A stretch of 64,000 nucleotides of DNA, from the NCBI GenBank assembly GCA_964558395.1, contig CAZLDS010000013.1, positions 1-64,000 of the forward strand, read 5' to 3'. The position numbers and the translations under genes were made by a program. The stretch comes from CSP1-5 sp964558395 (lineage in GTDB: Bacteria > Methylomirabilota > Methylomirabilia > Methylomirabilales > CSP1-5). Positions 15,082 to 23,554 of this stretch are shown piece after piece; position 1 is the first letter of the stretch, and each line of letters opens with the position of its first letter. The notes under the pieces were generated by a model. The model ran no database searches, had not been told where the DNA came from, and worked only from the letters and a program-made list of their open reading frames with translations.

Positions 15082-15711
15082 TCATCCGTCATCGGAAGAG
15101 GGCTCCGGAGGGCAGAGCTCCGGCGGAAACGGAGACAGAAATTCGACCTCGACGGGGATCTCGTGGAACTGGAGATCGCGGGTGATCACCTGGAGCTTCT
15201 CGACGATCTCGGCGATGATAGTGCTCCGCATCGTAGCCTCGTCTGCTTCGCCATCCGGGCTGGCAAGGACCGTCAAGGCGAGATCGCCGAGCACCTGGGG
15301 GGTAGGGTGCCGGATGTCCAGGCGGCAGCCAAAATCGCCCGCTTTGTTCCCCACCAGAGACAGCATAAAATCTCCGGGGAAGCTCTCGATGGTTCGCTCG
15401 TCTGTGGTACTCCACTCGACGTCCAGATCGGCGTGGCTATGCCACCAGAGACAGAGGGATGCGGGGTTCCGCCCCTCGGCAACGCAGCATTGGAGGATGT
15501 CGAAAACGGCTGCCGAATCCAACTCCGTCTCTGCCGGAGAAACTTTCTGGGGAAGGATGAAGAGGTCCGTGATCACTAAGTTCGGGCCGTCACGCTGCAC
15601 CTCGCCAAGTCCGCCGATCTCCATGGCGCACAGTTCGATGTACAAGCGCAACTTTTGGAAGGCCCGCGAGGTAATCAGCACCTGTGGGGGGGTGTTGTTG
15701 GTCCAGTTCAC
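15082..15711 (-). CDS. JAMM/MPN (Mov34-PAD1) metallopeptidase, deubiquitinase-like
   Basis: The zinc motif is complete. Glu31 lies in 'MEIGG', and 'HSHADLDVEWSTTD' gives H91-x-H93-x7-S101-x2-D104, exactly the JAMM pattern E...HxHx7SxxD. Eukaryotic and bacterial relatives cleave isopeptide bonds after ubiquitin-like modifiers. The GTG start at 15711 overlaps the TGA of the upstream E2-like gene as GTGA and has GGAGGAG 8 nt before it, so the two proteins are translationally coupled. The 209-residue protein has no export signal. The C-terminal 80 residues are beta-rich and acidic at the end. Confidence 0.85.
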   Translation of the reverse strand: MNWTNNTPPQVLITSRAFQKLRLYIELCAMEIGGLGEVQRDGPNLVITDLFILPQKVSPAETELDSAAVFDILQCCVAEGRNPASLCLWWHSHADLDVEWSTTDERTIESFPGDFMLSLVGNKAGDFGCRLDIRHPTPQVLGDLALTVLASPDGEADEATMRSTIIAEIVEKLQVITRDLQFHEIPVEVEFLSPFPPELCPPEPSSDDG

Positions 15712-16847
15712 GCCGGCAGCTCCTCCCAGTGGTGGATCGGGGTGTACCACTCTTTCGGGTTCACGGTCTTCAGGTACTCGAGCAGCAATTCAGCGGTGGC
15801 GACCCACTGAAATTCACTGATCAGTTTCAAGACACTCTGGCCGATATTCCCGAGGCACGGCTTCGCATTCCAGACGTGTGGGTGATCGTAGTAGCCGTAC
15901 GCCCGGGTCAGATTCTTGATGGCCACATCGCCATTAAAACGGATGTCAACGCGGAAGCGTCCCAAGCGGTATCGCTTGCCAGCAACCACGGTGTCGACGG
16001 TGTCCGTGAACACGCACAGGCGATCTTCCAGGATCTCGACATCGCGCACGTCCGGAATGCCGAGCAATCCCTCAAATTCCCGTACGAGCGCCTCCTCCGA
16101 GTGTTCGGCGTTCGTGAGCGTGCGGAAGCGCTTCTGGCAATTGCGGAGGAGACGTGTTTGGAGCGCCATCTGCCGGGAGAGTTCTTTGAGATTCTCTTCC
16201 ACGCCCGCCATCTGCTTCTGGAGGACAGCCCCTGGCTCGCATGTCCCGGCCTCTCCACATTGCGTGTCGTTCGTCGTCTCGCCCTCCCCCGGCGCGGCCA
16301 ATTGATCGAGGGTGACGAGGGTCGTTTTATGACTCAGGCGGTGAAGGGTGACCTCAACCTGATGTGGAAGGCGCCCGGTCGCCAGAGAAAGCCACTCGGT
16401 CATCCCCCCGAGGCAGAGGTCAAGGGTCCGACGCAGGATGATCGACGCCAACGCCTCGGGTTGCCCGAGCAGATCGAAGAGGACATAGACATTTTCCCCC
16501 AGTATCCCGCCAATGGTATGTCCCTTCTGGTCCTGCTTCAGGACGCCTCGGACAAAGAGATTCCCGGGAGCCAAGGCTTTTTTTGTATCTGCGGCCAGTG
16601 GCCAGGAAAAGACCGCCGGAATCTCCATCGTGGAAGTGACCGGCCAGAGGTTCAACCAGCGAGGACGGAGCGGCAGCGCAAAGAGGTGCAGATGGAGACC
16701 ATCGCCCCCCCGGGGGGGCGAGAAGCGGCTCGTCGGAGCGTGGACGTGCAGACGGATGCCCAGGGCCTTGGCGTACTCCTCCACGACTAGCCGGAGCGGT
16801 CCCGATACCTGGACCTGTTCCGTTCCGCTTGGTTGCACATCGGCCAT
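15708..16847 (-). CDS. Coiled-coil protein with a C-terminal ubiquitin-conjugating (E2)-like domain
   Basis: The start at 16847 has GAGAGGAA upstream; the frame is open further but without a better site. Residues 1-180 form an unrecognised domain and about 195-260 a coiled coil. The last 120 residues follow the E2 fold: beta strands ('RLCVFTDTV', 'LGRFRVDIRF'), then 'HPHVWNAKPCLGN' (residues 322-334), then 'SEFQWVATAELLLEYLKTVNP'. In classical E2s the same order is HPN, catalytic Cys in a CL motif about 8 residues on, W, and a helix with LL and NP. Cys331 is therefore the candidate thioester site. Coupled to the JAMM gene by a GTGA overlap. Confidence 0.65.
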   Translation of the reverse strand: MADVQPSGTEQVQVSGPLRLVVEEYAKALGIRLHVHAPTSRFSPPRGGDGLHLHLFALPLRPRWLNLWPVTSTMEIPAVFSWPLAADTKKALAPGNLFVRGVLKQDQKGHTIGGILGENVYVLFDLLGQPEALASIILRRTLDLCLGGMTEWLSLATGRLPHQVEVTLHRLSHKTTLVTLDQLAAPGEGETTNDTQCGEAGTCEPGAVLQKQMAGVEENLKELSRQMALQTRLLRNCQKRFRTLTNAEHSEEALVREFEGLLGIPDVRDVEILEDRLCVFTDTVDTVVAGKRYRLGRFRVDIRFNGDVAIKNLTRAYGYYDHPHVWNAKPCLGNIGQSVLKLISEFQWVATAELLLEYLKTVNPKEWYTPIHHWEELPA

Positions 16848-16906
16848 CGGGTGTTCCTCTCTCGTTGGCCTCGCTTCGCCCTTCAGCTGTCTTCTCGCGA
16901 ACGTCC

Positions 16907-17344
16907 TCAATCGGTGCTTGCCGCTGCGTTCAGCGGCCGGACGTGTCGGGGCCAGCGCTGTATCTGGACCCGGCGGCCATCCAGAAGACGCAGCAGTCGG
17001 CGGCCACCGGGGCTAATCCACCGCACCCGGCTCAGGTCCAGGACGAGATATGTCTCGGGATCAACGAGGTATTGCTGGCAGATCTGCGCGAGTCGGCGCG
17101 TCCAGGGAAAGACAATCCAGCCCTCGATTCGTAGCCATACCCGTCCGGGTTCCGTCGCCCACACGCGGATCACCAAAACCTGATCCAGCGAGGCGCTCGC
17201 CGCCTCGGCCGTCCGGTGAGGCTCAGCCTCCCAGATGATCAGCCGGAAGTCGTCATCCGAGCAGCGGTCGAGCCACGCCGTCCCACGGGTCATGCCGTAG
17301 GCGTACAGAATGAGAAGCGCAATGCCTACCAGTGCGATCCACAT
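16907..17344 (-). CDS. Small membrane-anchored protein with a STAS-like C-terminal segment
   Basis: The ATG at 17344 gives 145 residues; codons upstream are repeat-derived and use TTG. Residues 1-17 form one hydrophobic helix ('MWIALVGIALLILYAYG'). The C-terminal part 'YLVLDLSRVRWISPGGRRLLRLLDG' resembles the strand-loop-helix of STAS domains. It precedes the E2-like gene by 59 nt and could tether the system to the membrane, but that is inference. Confidence 0.55.
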   Translation of the reverse strand: MWIALVGIALLILYAYGMTRGTAWLDRCSDDDFRLIIWEAEPHRTAEAASASLDQVLVIRVWATEPGRVWLRIEGWIVFPWTRRLAQICQQYLVDPETYLVLDLSRVRWISPGGRRLLRLLDGRRVQIQRWPRHVRPLNAAASTD

Positions 17345-17368
17345 CGGGAATCCAAGCGGCTGTCCACG

Positions 17369-17480
17369 ATCAGCTATCAGCAACCAGCTACATGAGACCG
17401 GGCACGGCAGACCGGAAGCCTTCGGCTCAAAACTCAGGTCTCCAGTCTCCAGCCTCGTTGCTGGCAGACGCCCGCTGATT
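17369..17480. repeat. Period-7 arrays upstream of the E2/JAMM block
   Basis: GATCAGC/TATCAGC/AACCAGC heptamers, then GTCTCCA-type units. The rest of the gap from 17481 to 18111 holds no convincing gene; it contains the dispersed repeat at 17741. Confidence 0.65.
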
Positions 17481-17740
17481 GCACACCACTGCTGGCCGGC
17501 ATTCGACTAGCCTCGGAGACAGATTGCCTCAAGAGGGAGAGCCACCCCATGGACGAGGATCATCCCGTTCCCTGCGAGTGCCCCTGCACCCAGCACGAGG
17601 AGAAGCCTAATTCCCATCCGTTCGTTCAGTGGAGAGACCGCTCCCGGGATCTGTTCAGAGAACCCCGTGTTGAGTCCTCTTGTGATGTGCATGCCTGTGG
17701 CCATTCCGGACACTTCCGACGCTGCCACCCGGGCCTACCC

Positions 17741-17786
17741 TGAGCCAAGTCGAAGGGCCTGCCCTGAGTCTAGTCGAAGGGTACGC
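17741..17786. repeat. Tandem pair of the dispersed GAG...GTCGAAGGG repeat
   Basis: Two direct copies of CCTGAGNCNAGTCGAAGGG stand 26 nt apart. Related copies occur near 29.97, 30.07, 35.76 and 54.69 kb. Confidence 0.7.
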
Positions 17787-18114
17787 TTGACGAACCGGGC
17801 ATGTCAAGCCTGGGCGCGCGCGGCGTCCCTGCGCTCGGCCGGCGAGCAGACCGAGGAGGGTGAGACTCGTGTCGAAACTGTGGGGCCTGATCTGTCACCG
17901 TCTTATGCCGACGTGATGCCTGATCTTCTCCGCGGGGACGGAGGTTGCATCTGAAACCGTTCAGGCCGATCTGGACGGCTTCCAGGCTATCGCGTACCGT
18001 CTCGAAGTCGTGGGGGTCTCTCGGATGGGCGAGGATCAACCGGACTTTTGTTGACCCGAGATTGGCCCGGAAATTGCAAACCTCAACTCCCACTTCAACA
18101 ACGAGAGGCCTGTG

Positions 18115-18363
18115 ATGATTTCATTCGATACAGCTACGATGGTCCTGATTTACATGGTGGAAGCGGTCGCCTACGGTGCGATCCTCTTTCAGCTCCACAA
18201 GCTCGATCGACGCCGTCTGCGGGAGGCCCGGTGTCAACTGCACCAGTGGACGACGGCATCACGCAACGGCATGGTGTGTGCCCTATGCCATAAGCGTGTG
18301 GCACACTCGTTATTTGGCTTCCCGATGATCAACATCTTCGATCGGGATTGGCCCCTCTTTTAG
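18115..18363 (+). CDS. Small membrane protein with a CxxC pair
   Basis: GAGAGG lies 6 nt before the ATG at 18115. The 82-residue product has one N-terminal hydrophobic helix ('MVLIYMVEAVAYGAILF') followed by a basic stretch and CALCHKR, possibly a metal knuckle. It resembles in layout the 63-aa protein at 19642. Function unknown. Confidence 0.5.
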   Translation: MISFDTATMVLIYMVEAVAYGAILFQLHKLDRRRLREARCQLHQWTTASRNGMVCALCHKRVAHSLFGFPMINIFDRDWPLF

Positions 18364-18495
18364 GTAGCAATCAGCAGTCCGCTATCAGGACTCAGCACTT
18401 CCAAAACGCTGCCAGCTGTCAGCGATCCCCCATGCCAAGACTGAGCAATGAAGACTGAGCCTCGAATCTCAGCACTCAGTCCTCGGCACTGTTGA
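18363..18495. repeat. Period-7 arrays in the 18.36-18.67 kb gap
   Basis: GCAATCA/GCAGTCC/GCTATCA and CTCAGCA/CTCAGTC heptamers fill most of the interval. I see no gene in 18364-18674. Confidence 0.7.
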
Positions 18496-18674
18496 TCTTC
18501 CGTGTGTCCCCCGCCGGGGGGCCGGCAGTTATCAAATCGACCCCACATAGTGCTCATCGCCAACGTCGATCACACTGGCATCCAGCACTCGCGAGACCCA
18601 TATCCAGATCTGCGTCCAGCGTGTAAGGGCTGGGGCACCGATCGGTGCATTCACCGGGTTCGTCATCGCTGACC

Positions 18675-19325
18675 TCACGCCTCACGTGGCACGGGGGCTG
18701 CGGTCGTCCCGAATGACATACCCGCCGCCGCGGAGGGACTGAGGGAATCAGAAGAAGGGACTTCGTAGAGATAGATGTTACGTGTGATGATGCCGTGCCA
18801 CAGGGTGACCACCGTCGGCGTCAGCCAGCGCTCAATGGTATAGGTGTTGCTGATCACGATTGTGCCGGGTCTGAGCTCTCGGTTAAATTTGTCGCGAAGC
18901 TGCTGGATCGCTCCCGAGGCTTGATAGCAATAGATCACGTCCGCGTCCGAGAAATCTGCATGCATGAAATTCCCATAGCGGATGGTCGCGCTCGCCCCAT
19001 GCCACCAATTGCTGATCCAGGCGTACAGATAGGCGAAGACATTGATCTCATAACCGATGGCGTCGACGCCGTATTTCTTCCTGGCGGCAATTAACATGCG
19101 GCCCTCCCCACACCCGAGGTCGTAGAATCGCTGGCCGGGTCGCATTGGCATCAGTGTGAGAATCTCATCCACGAGAGCGCGGTCCGTAAACCGGAAGATC
19201 GACTCTCCGGTCACGGGAAGTACCAGCACAAGTGAAACGACATACAGGATGACGGCGATCAGGGGAACCGCCATGATGACGAGTAACGTCGCAGTAAAGA
19301 TGGGATCCATCGCGCTGTTCATCAC
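18675..19325 (-). CDS. Membrane-anchored class I SAM methyltransferase
   Basis: Residues 10-40 are a strongly hydrophobic segment. The methyltransferase fold follows, with motif I 'FYDLGCGEGRMLIAA' near residue 67, 'AIGYEINVFAYLYA' as motif post-I and 'ADVIYCYQ' as motif IV-like. The combination of a TM helix, D-L-G-[SC]-G-[DE]-G-R and a short 215-residue length resembles the FAM173/aKMT-type lysine methyltransferases. The target is not known. No obvious operon partner; a small membrane protein gene lies upstream on the same strand. Confidence 0.75.
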   Translation of the reverse strand: MMNSAMDPIFTATLLVIMAVPLIAVILYVVSLVLVLPVTGESIFRFTDRALVDEILTLMPMRPGQRFYDLGCGEGRMLIAARKKYGVDAIGYEINVFAYLYAWISNWWHGASATIRYGNFMHADFSDADVIYCYQASGAIQQLRDKFNRELRPGTIVISNTYTIERWLTPTVVTLWHGIITRNIYLYEVPSSDSLSPSAAAGMSFGTTAAPVPREA

Positions 19326-19357
19326 AGCCTCGCCTGGCCCGTCTCGGTCGACTAGTC

Positions 19358-19576
19358 CTACAGCAAGACGCGGCGGAGGATGGCAAATACGGTTGCGCCG
19401 ATCACAAGACCTATGAGGATTCTAAAATCCTCCAATTGAGGGATCTGCTCTGCCAGCCTGTATGCGGCACCGCCGGTGAGAACGGCCGCCCCGAATACGA
19501 TCGAGCGGATTCCCTTGCGCAGCTGTTTACCGCGTTCTTCCTTGCCTTGCCTCATCGCTCCTGCGACTATACTCAT
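19358..19576 (-). CDS. Small membrane protein
   Basis: The 72-residue frame has a basic N terminus and two hydrophobic helices ('SIVFGAAVLTGGAAYRLA' and 'ILIGLVIGATVFAIL'). No clear ribosome binding site precedes the ATG at 19576. The hairpin topology resembles many small bacterial membrane proteins of unknown role. Confidence 0.5.
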   Translation of the reverse strand: MSIVAGAMRQGKEERGKQLRKGIRSIVFGAAVLTGGAAYRLAEQIPQLEDFRILIGLVIGATVFAILRRVLL

Positions 19577-19641
19577 GGAAGGACCGAGGCGTCAATGGTG
19601 AAGGCTGACGACGTGCGCGGCTGTCCAGCTGTCCATATGTC

Positions 19642-19833
19642 TCAATCCCGCTCGCCGGCCACTAGCCCGCACCGCGCACACCGGAGCCGTCCGTCGGGAT
19701 CCTGCTCCCAGTCGTGGGGAGCACACTCTCCCTGCGCGCGTCGCCGGAAGAACCAGATAATGGCGCCGGCCGTAATACCAAACCCAATGGCAAATCCGAC
19801 GGTCAACCAGATGTAAAGGGAGATGTCCTCCAT
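19642..19833 (-). CDS. Small membrane protein with a zinc-knuckle tail
   Basis: The 63-residue protein has one N-terminal membrane helix ('LTVGFAIGFGITAGAIIWFF') and ends with 'HDWEQDPDGRLRCARCG', a CxxC preceded by Cys/His. Its ATG overlaps the TAA of the upstream gene as TAATG, so it is translationally coupled to the exported protein at 19833-20579. Confidence 0.65.
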   Translation of the reverse strand: MEDISLYIWLTVGFAIGFGITAGAIIWFFRRRAQGECAPHDWEQDPDGRLRCARCGLVAGERD

Positions 19834-20579
19834 TATCCGCCCCGGGCGGTGTCGTCGCCGTCCAGCCGTTCTGCTTCACGGACGATTCTTGCTACCCGCT
19901 CTTCCATGTAACTCCGGTAACCGTCAATATATATCCCACCGACAATGGCGCGCTGGAGCAGATCGAGAAGGCCCTCCCCCGCGAGCTTCTCGTGGGTACT
20001 CAGGGTGAGGGTGTACCGCAGCCGAGATTGATCTCCCTCGCCGGTGAGTTCAAAGCCCCCCTGGAAGACCGCCTCGCTGCTCAAGCCATCCACCTGCTGA
20101 AACGTGAGCCGGAAAATGCCCTCTGCCGATCGGGAGGTGTCGGCGGCAAAGCGGCGCACGCTCCAAATGAAGAAGAGGTTGACGTGGTAATACTCCTCAT
20201 AGAGCAGCGGGGTGTCCAGCGGGAGCGTGAGCAGCCGCGGAATGTCCGGCGGGGGGGCCACAGGGAGCTTTTCGAGCCGTGCCGCCACCTCGCGCTTGGC
20301 CGCCTCGGAGTCAAGGACGCGTGCGTACTCGATCCCTTGCGGGTGTACGCCCTTTTCGGCGAGCCGAGGAAAATTGCGGAGGGCCTTCCAGACCGTCTGT
20401 GCTTTGAGGGGGAGCGCGCAGTCCAGCACAAAGGTTGTCGTCTCCGGACCCGAAGGGGGCGCCGTGGTTTCGCGAGTGAAGTCGCATTCCACGGCCCAGG
20501 CTGCTCCCGCGGCCCCCGCCCAGAGGGCAAGCGTCGCCGCGAGAACCCTATGGAATCGCAACGATCGTGATATCGGCAT
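19833..20579 (-). CDS. Exported protein of unknown function
   Basis: A classical signal peptide ('RVLAATLALWAGAAGAAWA') is followed by a mature domain of about 220 residues with 'CALPLKAQTVWKALRNFPRL' and alternating strands ending in a long helix. This could be a START/SRPBCC-like lipid-binding fold. That is a guess from strand-helix order only. It follows a transcription terminator of the transporter gene and leads a two-gene unit with the 63-aa membrane protein. Confidence 0.65.
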   Translation of the reverse strand: MPISRSLRFHRVLAATLALWAGAAGAAWAVECDFTRETTAPPSGPETTTFVLDCALPLKAQTVWKALRNFPRLAEKGVHPQGIEYARVLDSEAAKREVAARLEKLPVAPPPDIPRLLTLPLDTPLLYEEYYHVNLFFIWSVRRFAADTSRSAEGIFRLTFQQVDGLSSEAVFQGGFELTGEGDQSRLRYTLTLSTHEKLAGEGLLDLLQRAIVGGIYIDGYRSYMEERVARIVREAERLDGDDTARGG

Positions 20580-20587
20580 GGCGCAAA

Positions 20588-20624
20588 AAAGAGAGGCTGT
20601 CGCCTTGTGCGACAGCCTCTCTTT
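20588..20624 (-). terminator. Intrinsic terminator of the MFS transporter gene
   Basis: Fifteen-base perfect arms (AAAGAGAGGCTGTCG and complement) with a 7-nt loop and T/A runs on both sides, 25 nt beyond the transporter stop codon. Confidence 0.85.
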
Positions 20625-20649
20625 TCAACCGATCGCTGACTCGTGCGGG

Positions 20650-21936
20650 TTACGAGCCGGTGGCGGTCGCAGGCGCGACCTCCTTGGGCGGCCTCGTGAC
20701 GATGGCCATGATGACCGCCAACAGGCCCAGGGCGGTACCGATCATGAACGCGGCTTGGTACGCGCTAAGTTGCGCTGTCCTTAAGGCCTCCCCCTCAAGG
20801 CCTGCCGTCTTCACGCGGAGATAATACGCCTTCGATTGCGGGCCGACGACCCCGGCTATGCCCCACGCGGTAAAGACGGACGCGTAGTTCACCCCCAGGT
20901 TCTTGGTGCCGAAGTACTCGGCCATCGCGGCCGGGAACAGGGCGAAGTTGGCCCCGTATGACGCCCCGCAGATCATGAGCCCGACCGCAAACCCGACCGT
21001 CGTCGCGGCGATCGTGGGCAGCAGGAACACGTTGACCGTGGTGATGGCGAAGATCAAGACCATCGCCCGGGTGCGGCCCATGACATCCGAGAGCCAGCCG
21101 GCGATGATCCGGCCAAAGCCGTTCGCGATCGACAGGAAGCCGATCATGAAGGCGGCGGTCTCCGCGCTCATGCCGAGGGTCTTGGCGTAGGGGGCAATGA
21201 GGCTGATCACCATCAGGCCCACCCCTGCGTTGCCGACGAAGGCGAGCCAGAGGGTCCAGAAGGTCGGGGTCTTGATGGCCTCACCGGGGGTCCAGTCCCG
21301 GGCTGCCTTCACACCGCCCGGCTTGGGGGGGGGCGGCGTCCAGCCCTCGGGCTTATACCCCGGGGGGGGGACCCTGAGGATCTGCGCCAGCGCCATGATG
21401 ACGATCAGGAAAATGAACCCCAGCCACAGAAACGCGCTGCTGATGCCGACGCTCTTGATGAGCTTCACGGCGATCGGGGTAAAGACGAACGCCCCGAATC
21501 CGAATCCCGCCACCGTGATCCCGACCGTCAAGCCCTTCTTGTCGGGGAACCACTTGATCGTGGTGACGACCGGGGTCACGTACCCGAAGGCGACGCCGGC
21601 GCCGCCGATGATCCCGTAGGTTATAAAGATCATCGGGACGGAGCTGACGAAGGAGGTGAGGATGAACCCAACGGCCATGAGCACGGCGCCGATCATGGTC
21701 ACGGGCTTGGGCCCAATCCTGTCCTGCAATCGTCCCGCATAGACCATGACCAGGGCGAAGGTGAAGATCGAGGCGGTGAAAGGCCACGACAGGCTCGCCC
21801 TCGTGAAGGCGGCGTCGCCCTGACCCGGCGGCCCAAACTTGTTAATCAGAGGTACGACGAAGATGCTCCACGAGTAAAGGACGCCGAGACAGATGTTAAT
21901 CCCTGTCCCGGCCAAGCAGATGATCCATCGATTCAT
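20650..21936 (-). CDS. OFA-family MFS transporter (oxalate/formate antiporter-like)
   Basis: The 428-residue protein has twelve predicted membrane helices and the OFA opening 'GTGINICLGVLYSWSIFVVPL'. The loop 'VYAGRLQDRIGPKPVTMIGA' between helices 2 and 3 is the MFS signature. OFA members exchange small carboxylates; the actual substrate is open. GGAGG precedes the ATG, a promoter about 200 nt upstream and a strong terminator make it a single-gene unit. Confidence 0.85.
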   Translation of the reverse strand: MNRWIICLAGTGINICLGVLYSWSIFVVPLINKFGPPGQGDAAFTRASLSWPFTASIFTFALVMVYAGRLQDRIGPKPVTMIGAVLMAVGFILTSFVSSVPMIFITYGIIGGAGVAFGYVTPVVTTIKWFPDKKGLTVGITVAGFGFGAFVFTPIAVKLIKSVGISSAFLWLGFIFLIVIMALAQILRVPPPGYKPEGWTPPPPKPGGVKAARDWTPGEAIKTPTFWTLWLAFVGNAGVGLMVISLIAPYAKTLGMSAETAAFMIGFLSIANGFGRIIAGWLSDVMGRTRAMVLIFAITTVNVFLLPTIAATTVGFAVGLMICGASYGANFALFPAAMAEYFGTKNLGVNYASVFTAWGIAGVVGPQSKAYYLRVKTAGLEGEALRTAQLSAYQAAFMIGTALGLLAVIMAIVTRPPKEVAPATATGS

Positions 21937-22140
21937 ATCCGCGCCTCCGCGCTACAGATTTCCCTTTTCTCTCACGACTCTCCAGATCCAATTTGCGTCA
22001 GTTTGGGACCAGCAATATTGCCGTGGAGCAGCAGGAAAACCGCTATGTTCCCTGAACCCTACCCCAAACAAGCTGACATGTATCACCCCCTCCACTCAAG
22101 AGTAGCAAAAAGGCCTCGCGCGTCCTGAGCCTGCTCGCTC

Positions 22141-22169
22141 ATTTATCAGAAGGGAAGAAGCGGTGTCAA
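22141..22169 (-). promoter_or_regulatory. Candidate promoter of the MFS transporter gene
   Basis: On the minus strand, a perfect TTGACA is followed after 17 nt by ATAAAT. It would give a leader of about 200 nt; the leader 21937-22140 shows nothing further. Confidence 0.45.
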
Positions 22170-22258
22170 GCGAAATTTAATGCTGTTTTATTTTTTAAAA
22201 GGTGTGGGATATGTGCGTCATTTGGCCGCGCCCAGGGCGCGGATCGGCGACTTTTGCC

Positions 22259-22286
22259 TTGACAAATTTGAATTGCTATTTAGAGT
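22259..22286 (+). promoter_or_regulatory. Candidate promoter of the glycine cleavage operon
   Basis: TTGACA, a 16-nt spacer and TAGAGT lie about 90 nt upstream of the gcvT frame in an AT-rich patch. No glycine riboswitch core is seen in the leader. Confidence 0.5.
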
Positions 22287-22379
22287 AGGGATGCACGTGA
22301 AGCGCGCTCTCATGGCTTTACCCTCCTTGTACCTCCTTGACCACAGGGAAGGTCCGTTATCGACACACCTCAGGCAGAT

Positions 22380-23465
22380 TTGAAGGCGACCCCGCTGAAC
22401 GCCGTGCACCGCCAGATCGGGGCCCGGATGGTCCCGTTCGGGGGCTGGGATATGCCGGTACAATACTCCGGCATCCTGGAGGAGCACCGGGCGGTCCGGG
22501 GGACCGCCGGACTGTTCGACATCAGCCACATGGGGGAGATCGAGTTTCGGGGCCCGGACGCCCTCGCCGCGGTGCAGCGGCTCGTGACCAGTGATGCCTC
22601 CAAGCTCGCCGTCGGACAGGTCCAGTACGCGGCCCTCTGCTACGAAAACGGAACATTCGTGGACGACCTCACGGTGTACAAAGTGGCCGCTGATCATTTC
22701 ATGTTCACGGTCAATGCGTCCAACATTGAAAAGGACTATCAGTGGATCACGGCGCACGTCGCCGGGAACGTCGAGGTGCGGAATATCAGTCATCAGACCG
22801 CGTTGCTGGCCCTGCAGGGCCCCAAGGCCCCGGAGATTCTCCGGAAACTCACCCCGGTGGACCTGAGCCAGATCCGATATTACTGGTTCCAGCGGGGCAA
22901 GGTGCTGGGTGCCGATGTCCTGATCTCCCGGACCGGGTATACGGGCGAGGACGGCTTCGAGATCTACCTGACTCCCGATAGGGCTGAGTCCCTCTGGCAT
23001 CGCCTCGTGGACGAGGGTCGTGCCTTTGGCCTCCTCCCGGTCGGGCTGGGCGCACGCGATACGCTGCGGCTGGAGGCTAAGATGGCGCTCTACGGCAACG
23101 ATATTGACGATGCCCATACGGTTTTAGAGGCCGATCTCGGCTGGATCGTCAAGTTCGACAAGGGGGAGTTCATCGGGCGGGCGGCGCTCGAGAAGCAGAA
23201 GGCGGCTGGGCTGACGCGGAAGCTCGTGGGGTTCGAGATGGTGGGGCGCGGGATCGGTCGCGCCCATTACAAGATCGTGAAGAACGGCAAGGAGATCGGG
23301 GAGGTCACGAGCGGCGCTCCGTCTCCGACCCTGGGCAAGAACATCGGGCTCGGGTATGTCGCCATCGAGCATGCCACGATCGGAACCGACGTTGGCATCC
23401 TCATCCGGGGTGAGCCGGTCCCAGCCAAGATCGTTCCCACCCCCTTTTATAAGCGCAAACGTTAA
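22380..23465 (+). CDS. gcvT: Glycine cleavage system T protein (aminomethyltransferase)
   Basis: GcvT takes the aminomethyl group from lipoyl-GcvH and yields methylene-tetrahydrofolate and ammonia. Residues 1-30 carry the family opening 'LKATPL...GARMVPFGGWDMPVQY'; 'DISHMGEIE', 'TGYTGEDGFEIY' and 'GLGARDTLRLEA' are all present, and the 361-residue length is normal. The start is uncertain: no ATG or GTG exists in frame before the conserved region. TTG at 22380 is the only conventional choice, while a GGAAGG lies 6 nt before an ATC at 22359. First gene of gcvTHPAPB. Confidence 0.92.
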   Translation: MKATPLNAVHRQIGARMVPFGGWDMPVQYSGILEEHRAVRGTAGLFDISHMGEIEFRGPDALAAVQRLVTSDASKLAVGQVQYAALCYENGTFVDDLTVYKVAADHFMFTVNASNIEKDYQWITAHVAGNVEVRNISHQTALLALQGPKAPEILRKLTPVDLSQIRYYWFQRGKVLGADVLISRTGYTGEDGFEIYLTPDRAESLWHRLVDEGRAFGLLPVGLGARDTLRLEAKMALYGNDIDDAHTVLEADLGWIVKFDKGEFIGRAALEKQKAAGLTRKLVGFEMVGRGIGRAHYKIVKNGKEIGEVTSGAPSPTLGKNIGLGYVAIEHATIGTDVGILIRGEPVPAKIVPTPFYKRKR

Positions 23466-23538
23466 CAGTTCACCGTTCACGGATAGTGCAACCGACGCCG
23501 AGACTGAGGAGTGGGTTCTTACTGTGAACCGTGAACAG
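23464..23538. repeat. Period-7 GTTCACN/GTGAACN arrays between gcvT and gcvH
   Basis: CAGTTCACCGTTCACGG and its near-complement GTGAACCGTGAACAG stand at the two ends of the 80-nt gap, so the transcript could fold into a hairpin. Confidence 0.6.
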
Positions 23539-23554
23539 AGCGGAGGGCATTATT

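Noticed and set aside
14190..15185. Plus-strand 331-aa frame opposite the hydrolase and JAMM genes
   Set aside because: It is the complementary shadow of two well-supported genes and of repeat arrays.
17770..18093. Minus-strand 107-aa frame in the 17.5-18.1 kb gap
   Set aside because: Its second half is low-complexity basic text, it starts without a ribosome binding site and overlaps repeat DNA.
21937..22380. Glycine riboswitch upstream of gcvT
   Set aside because: I looked for the paired aptamer core motifs in the leader and saw none; only a promoter-like sequence is present.
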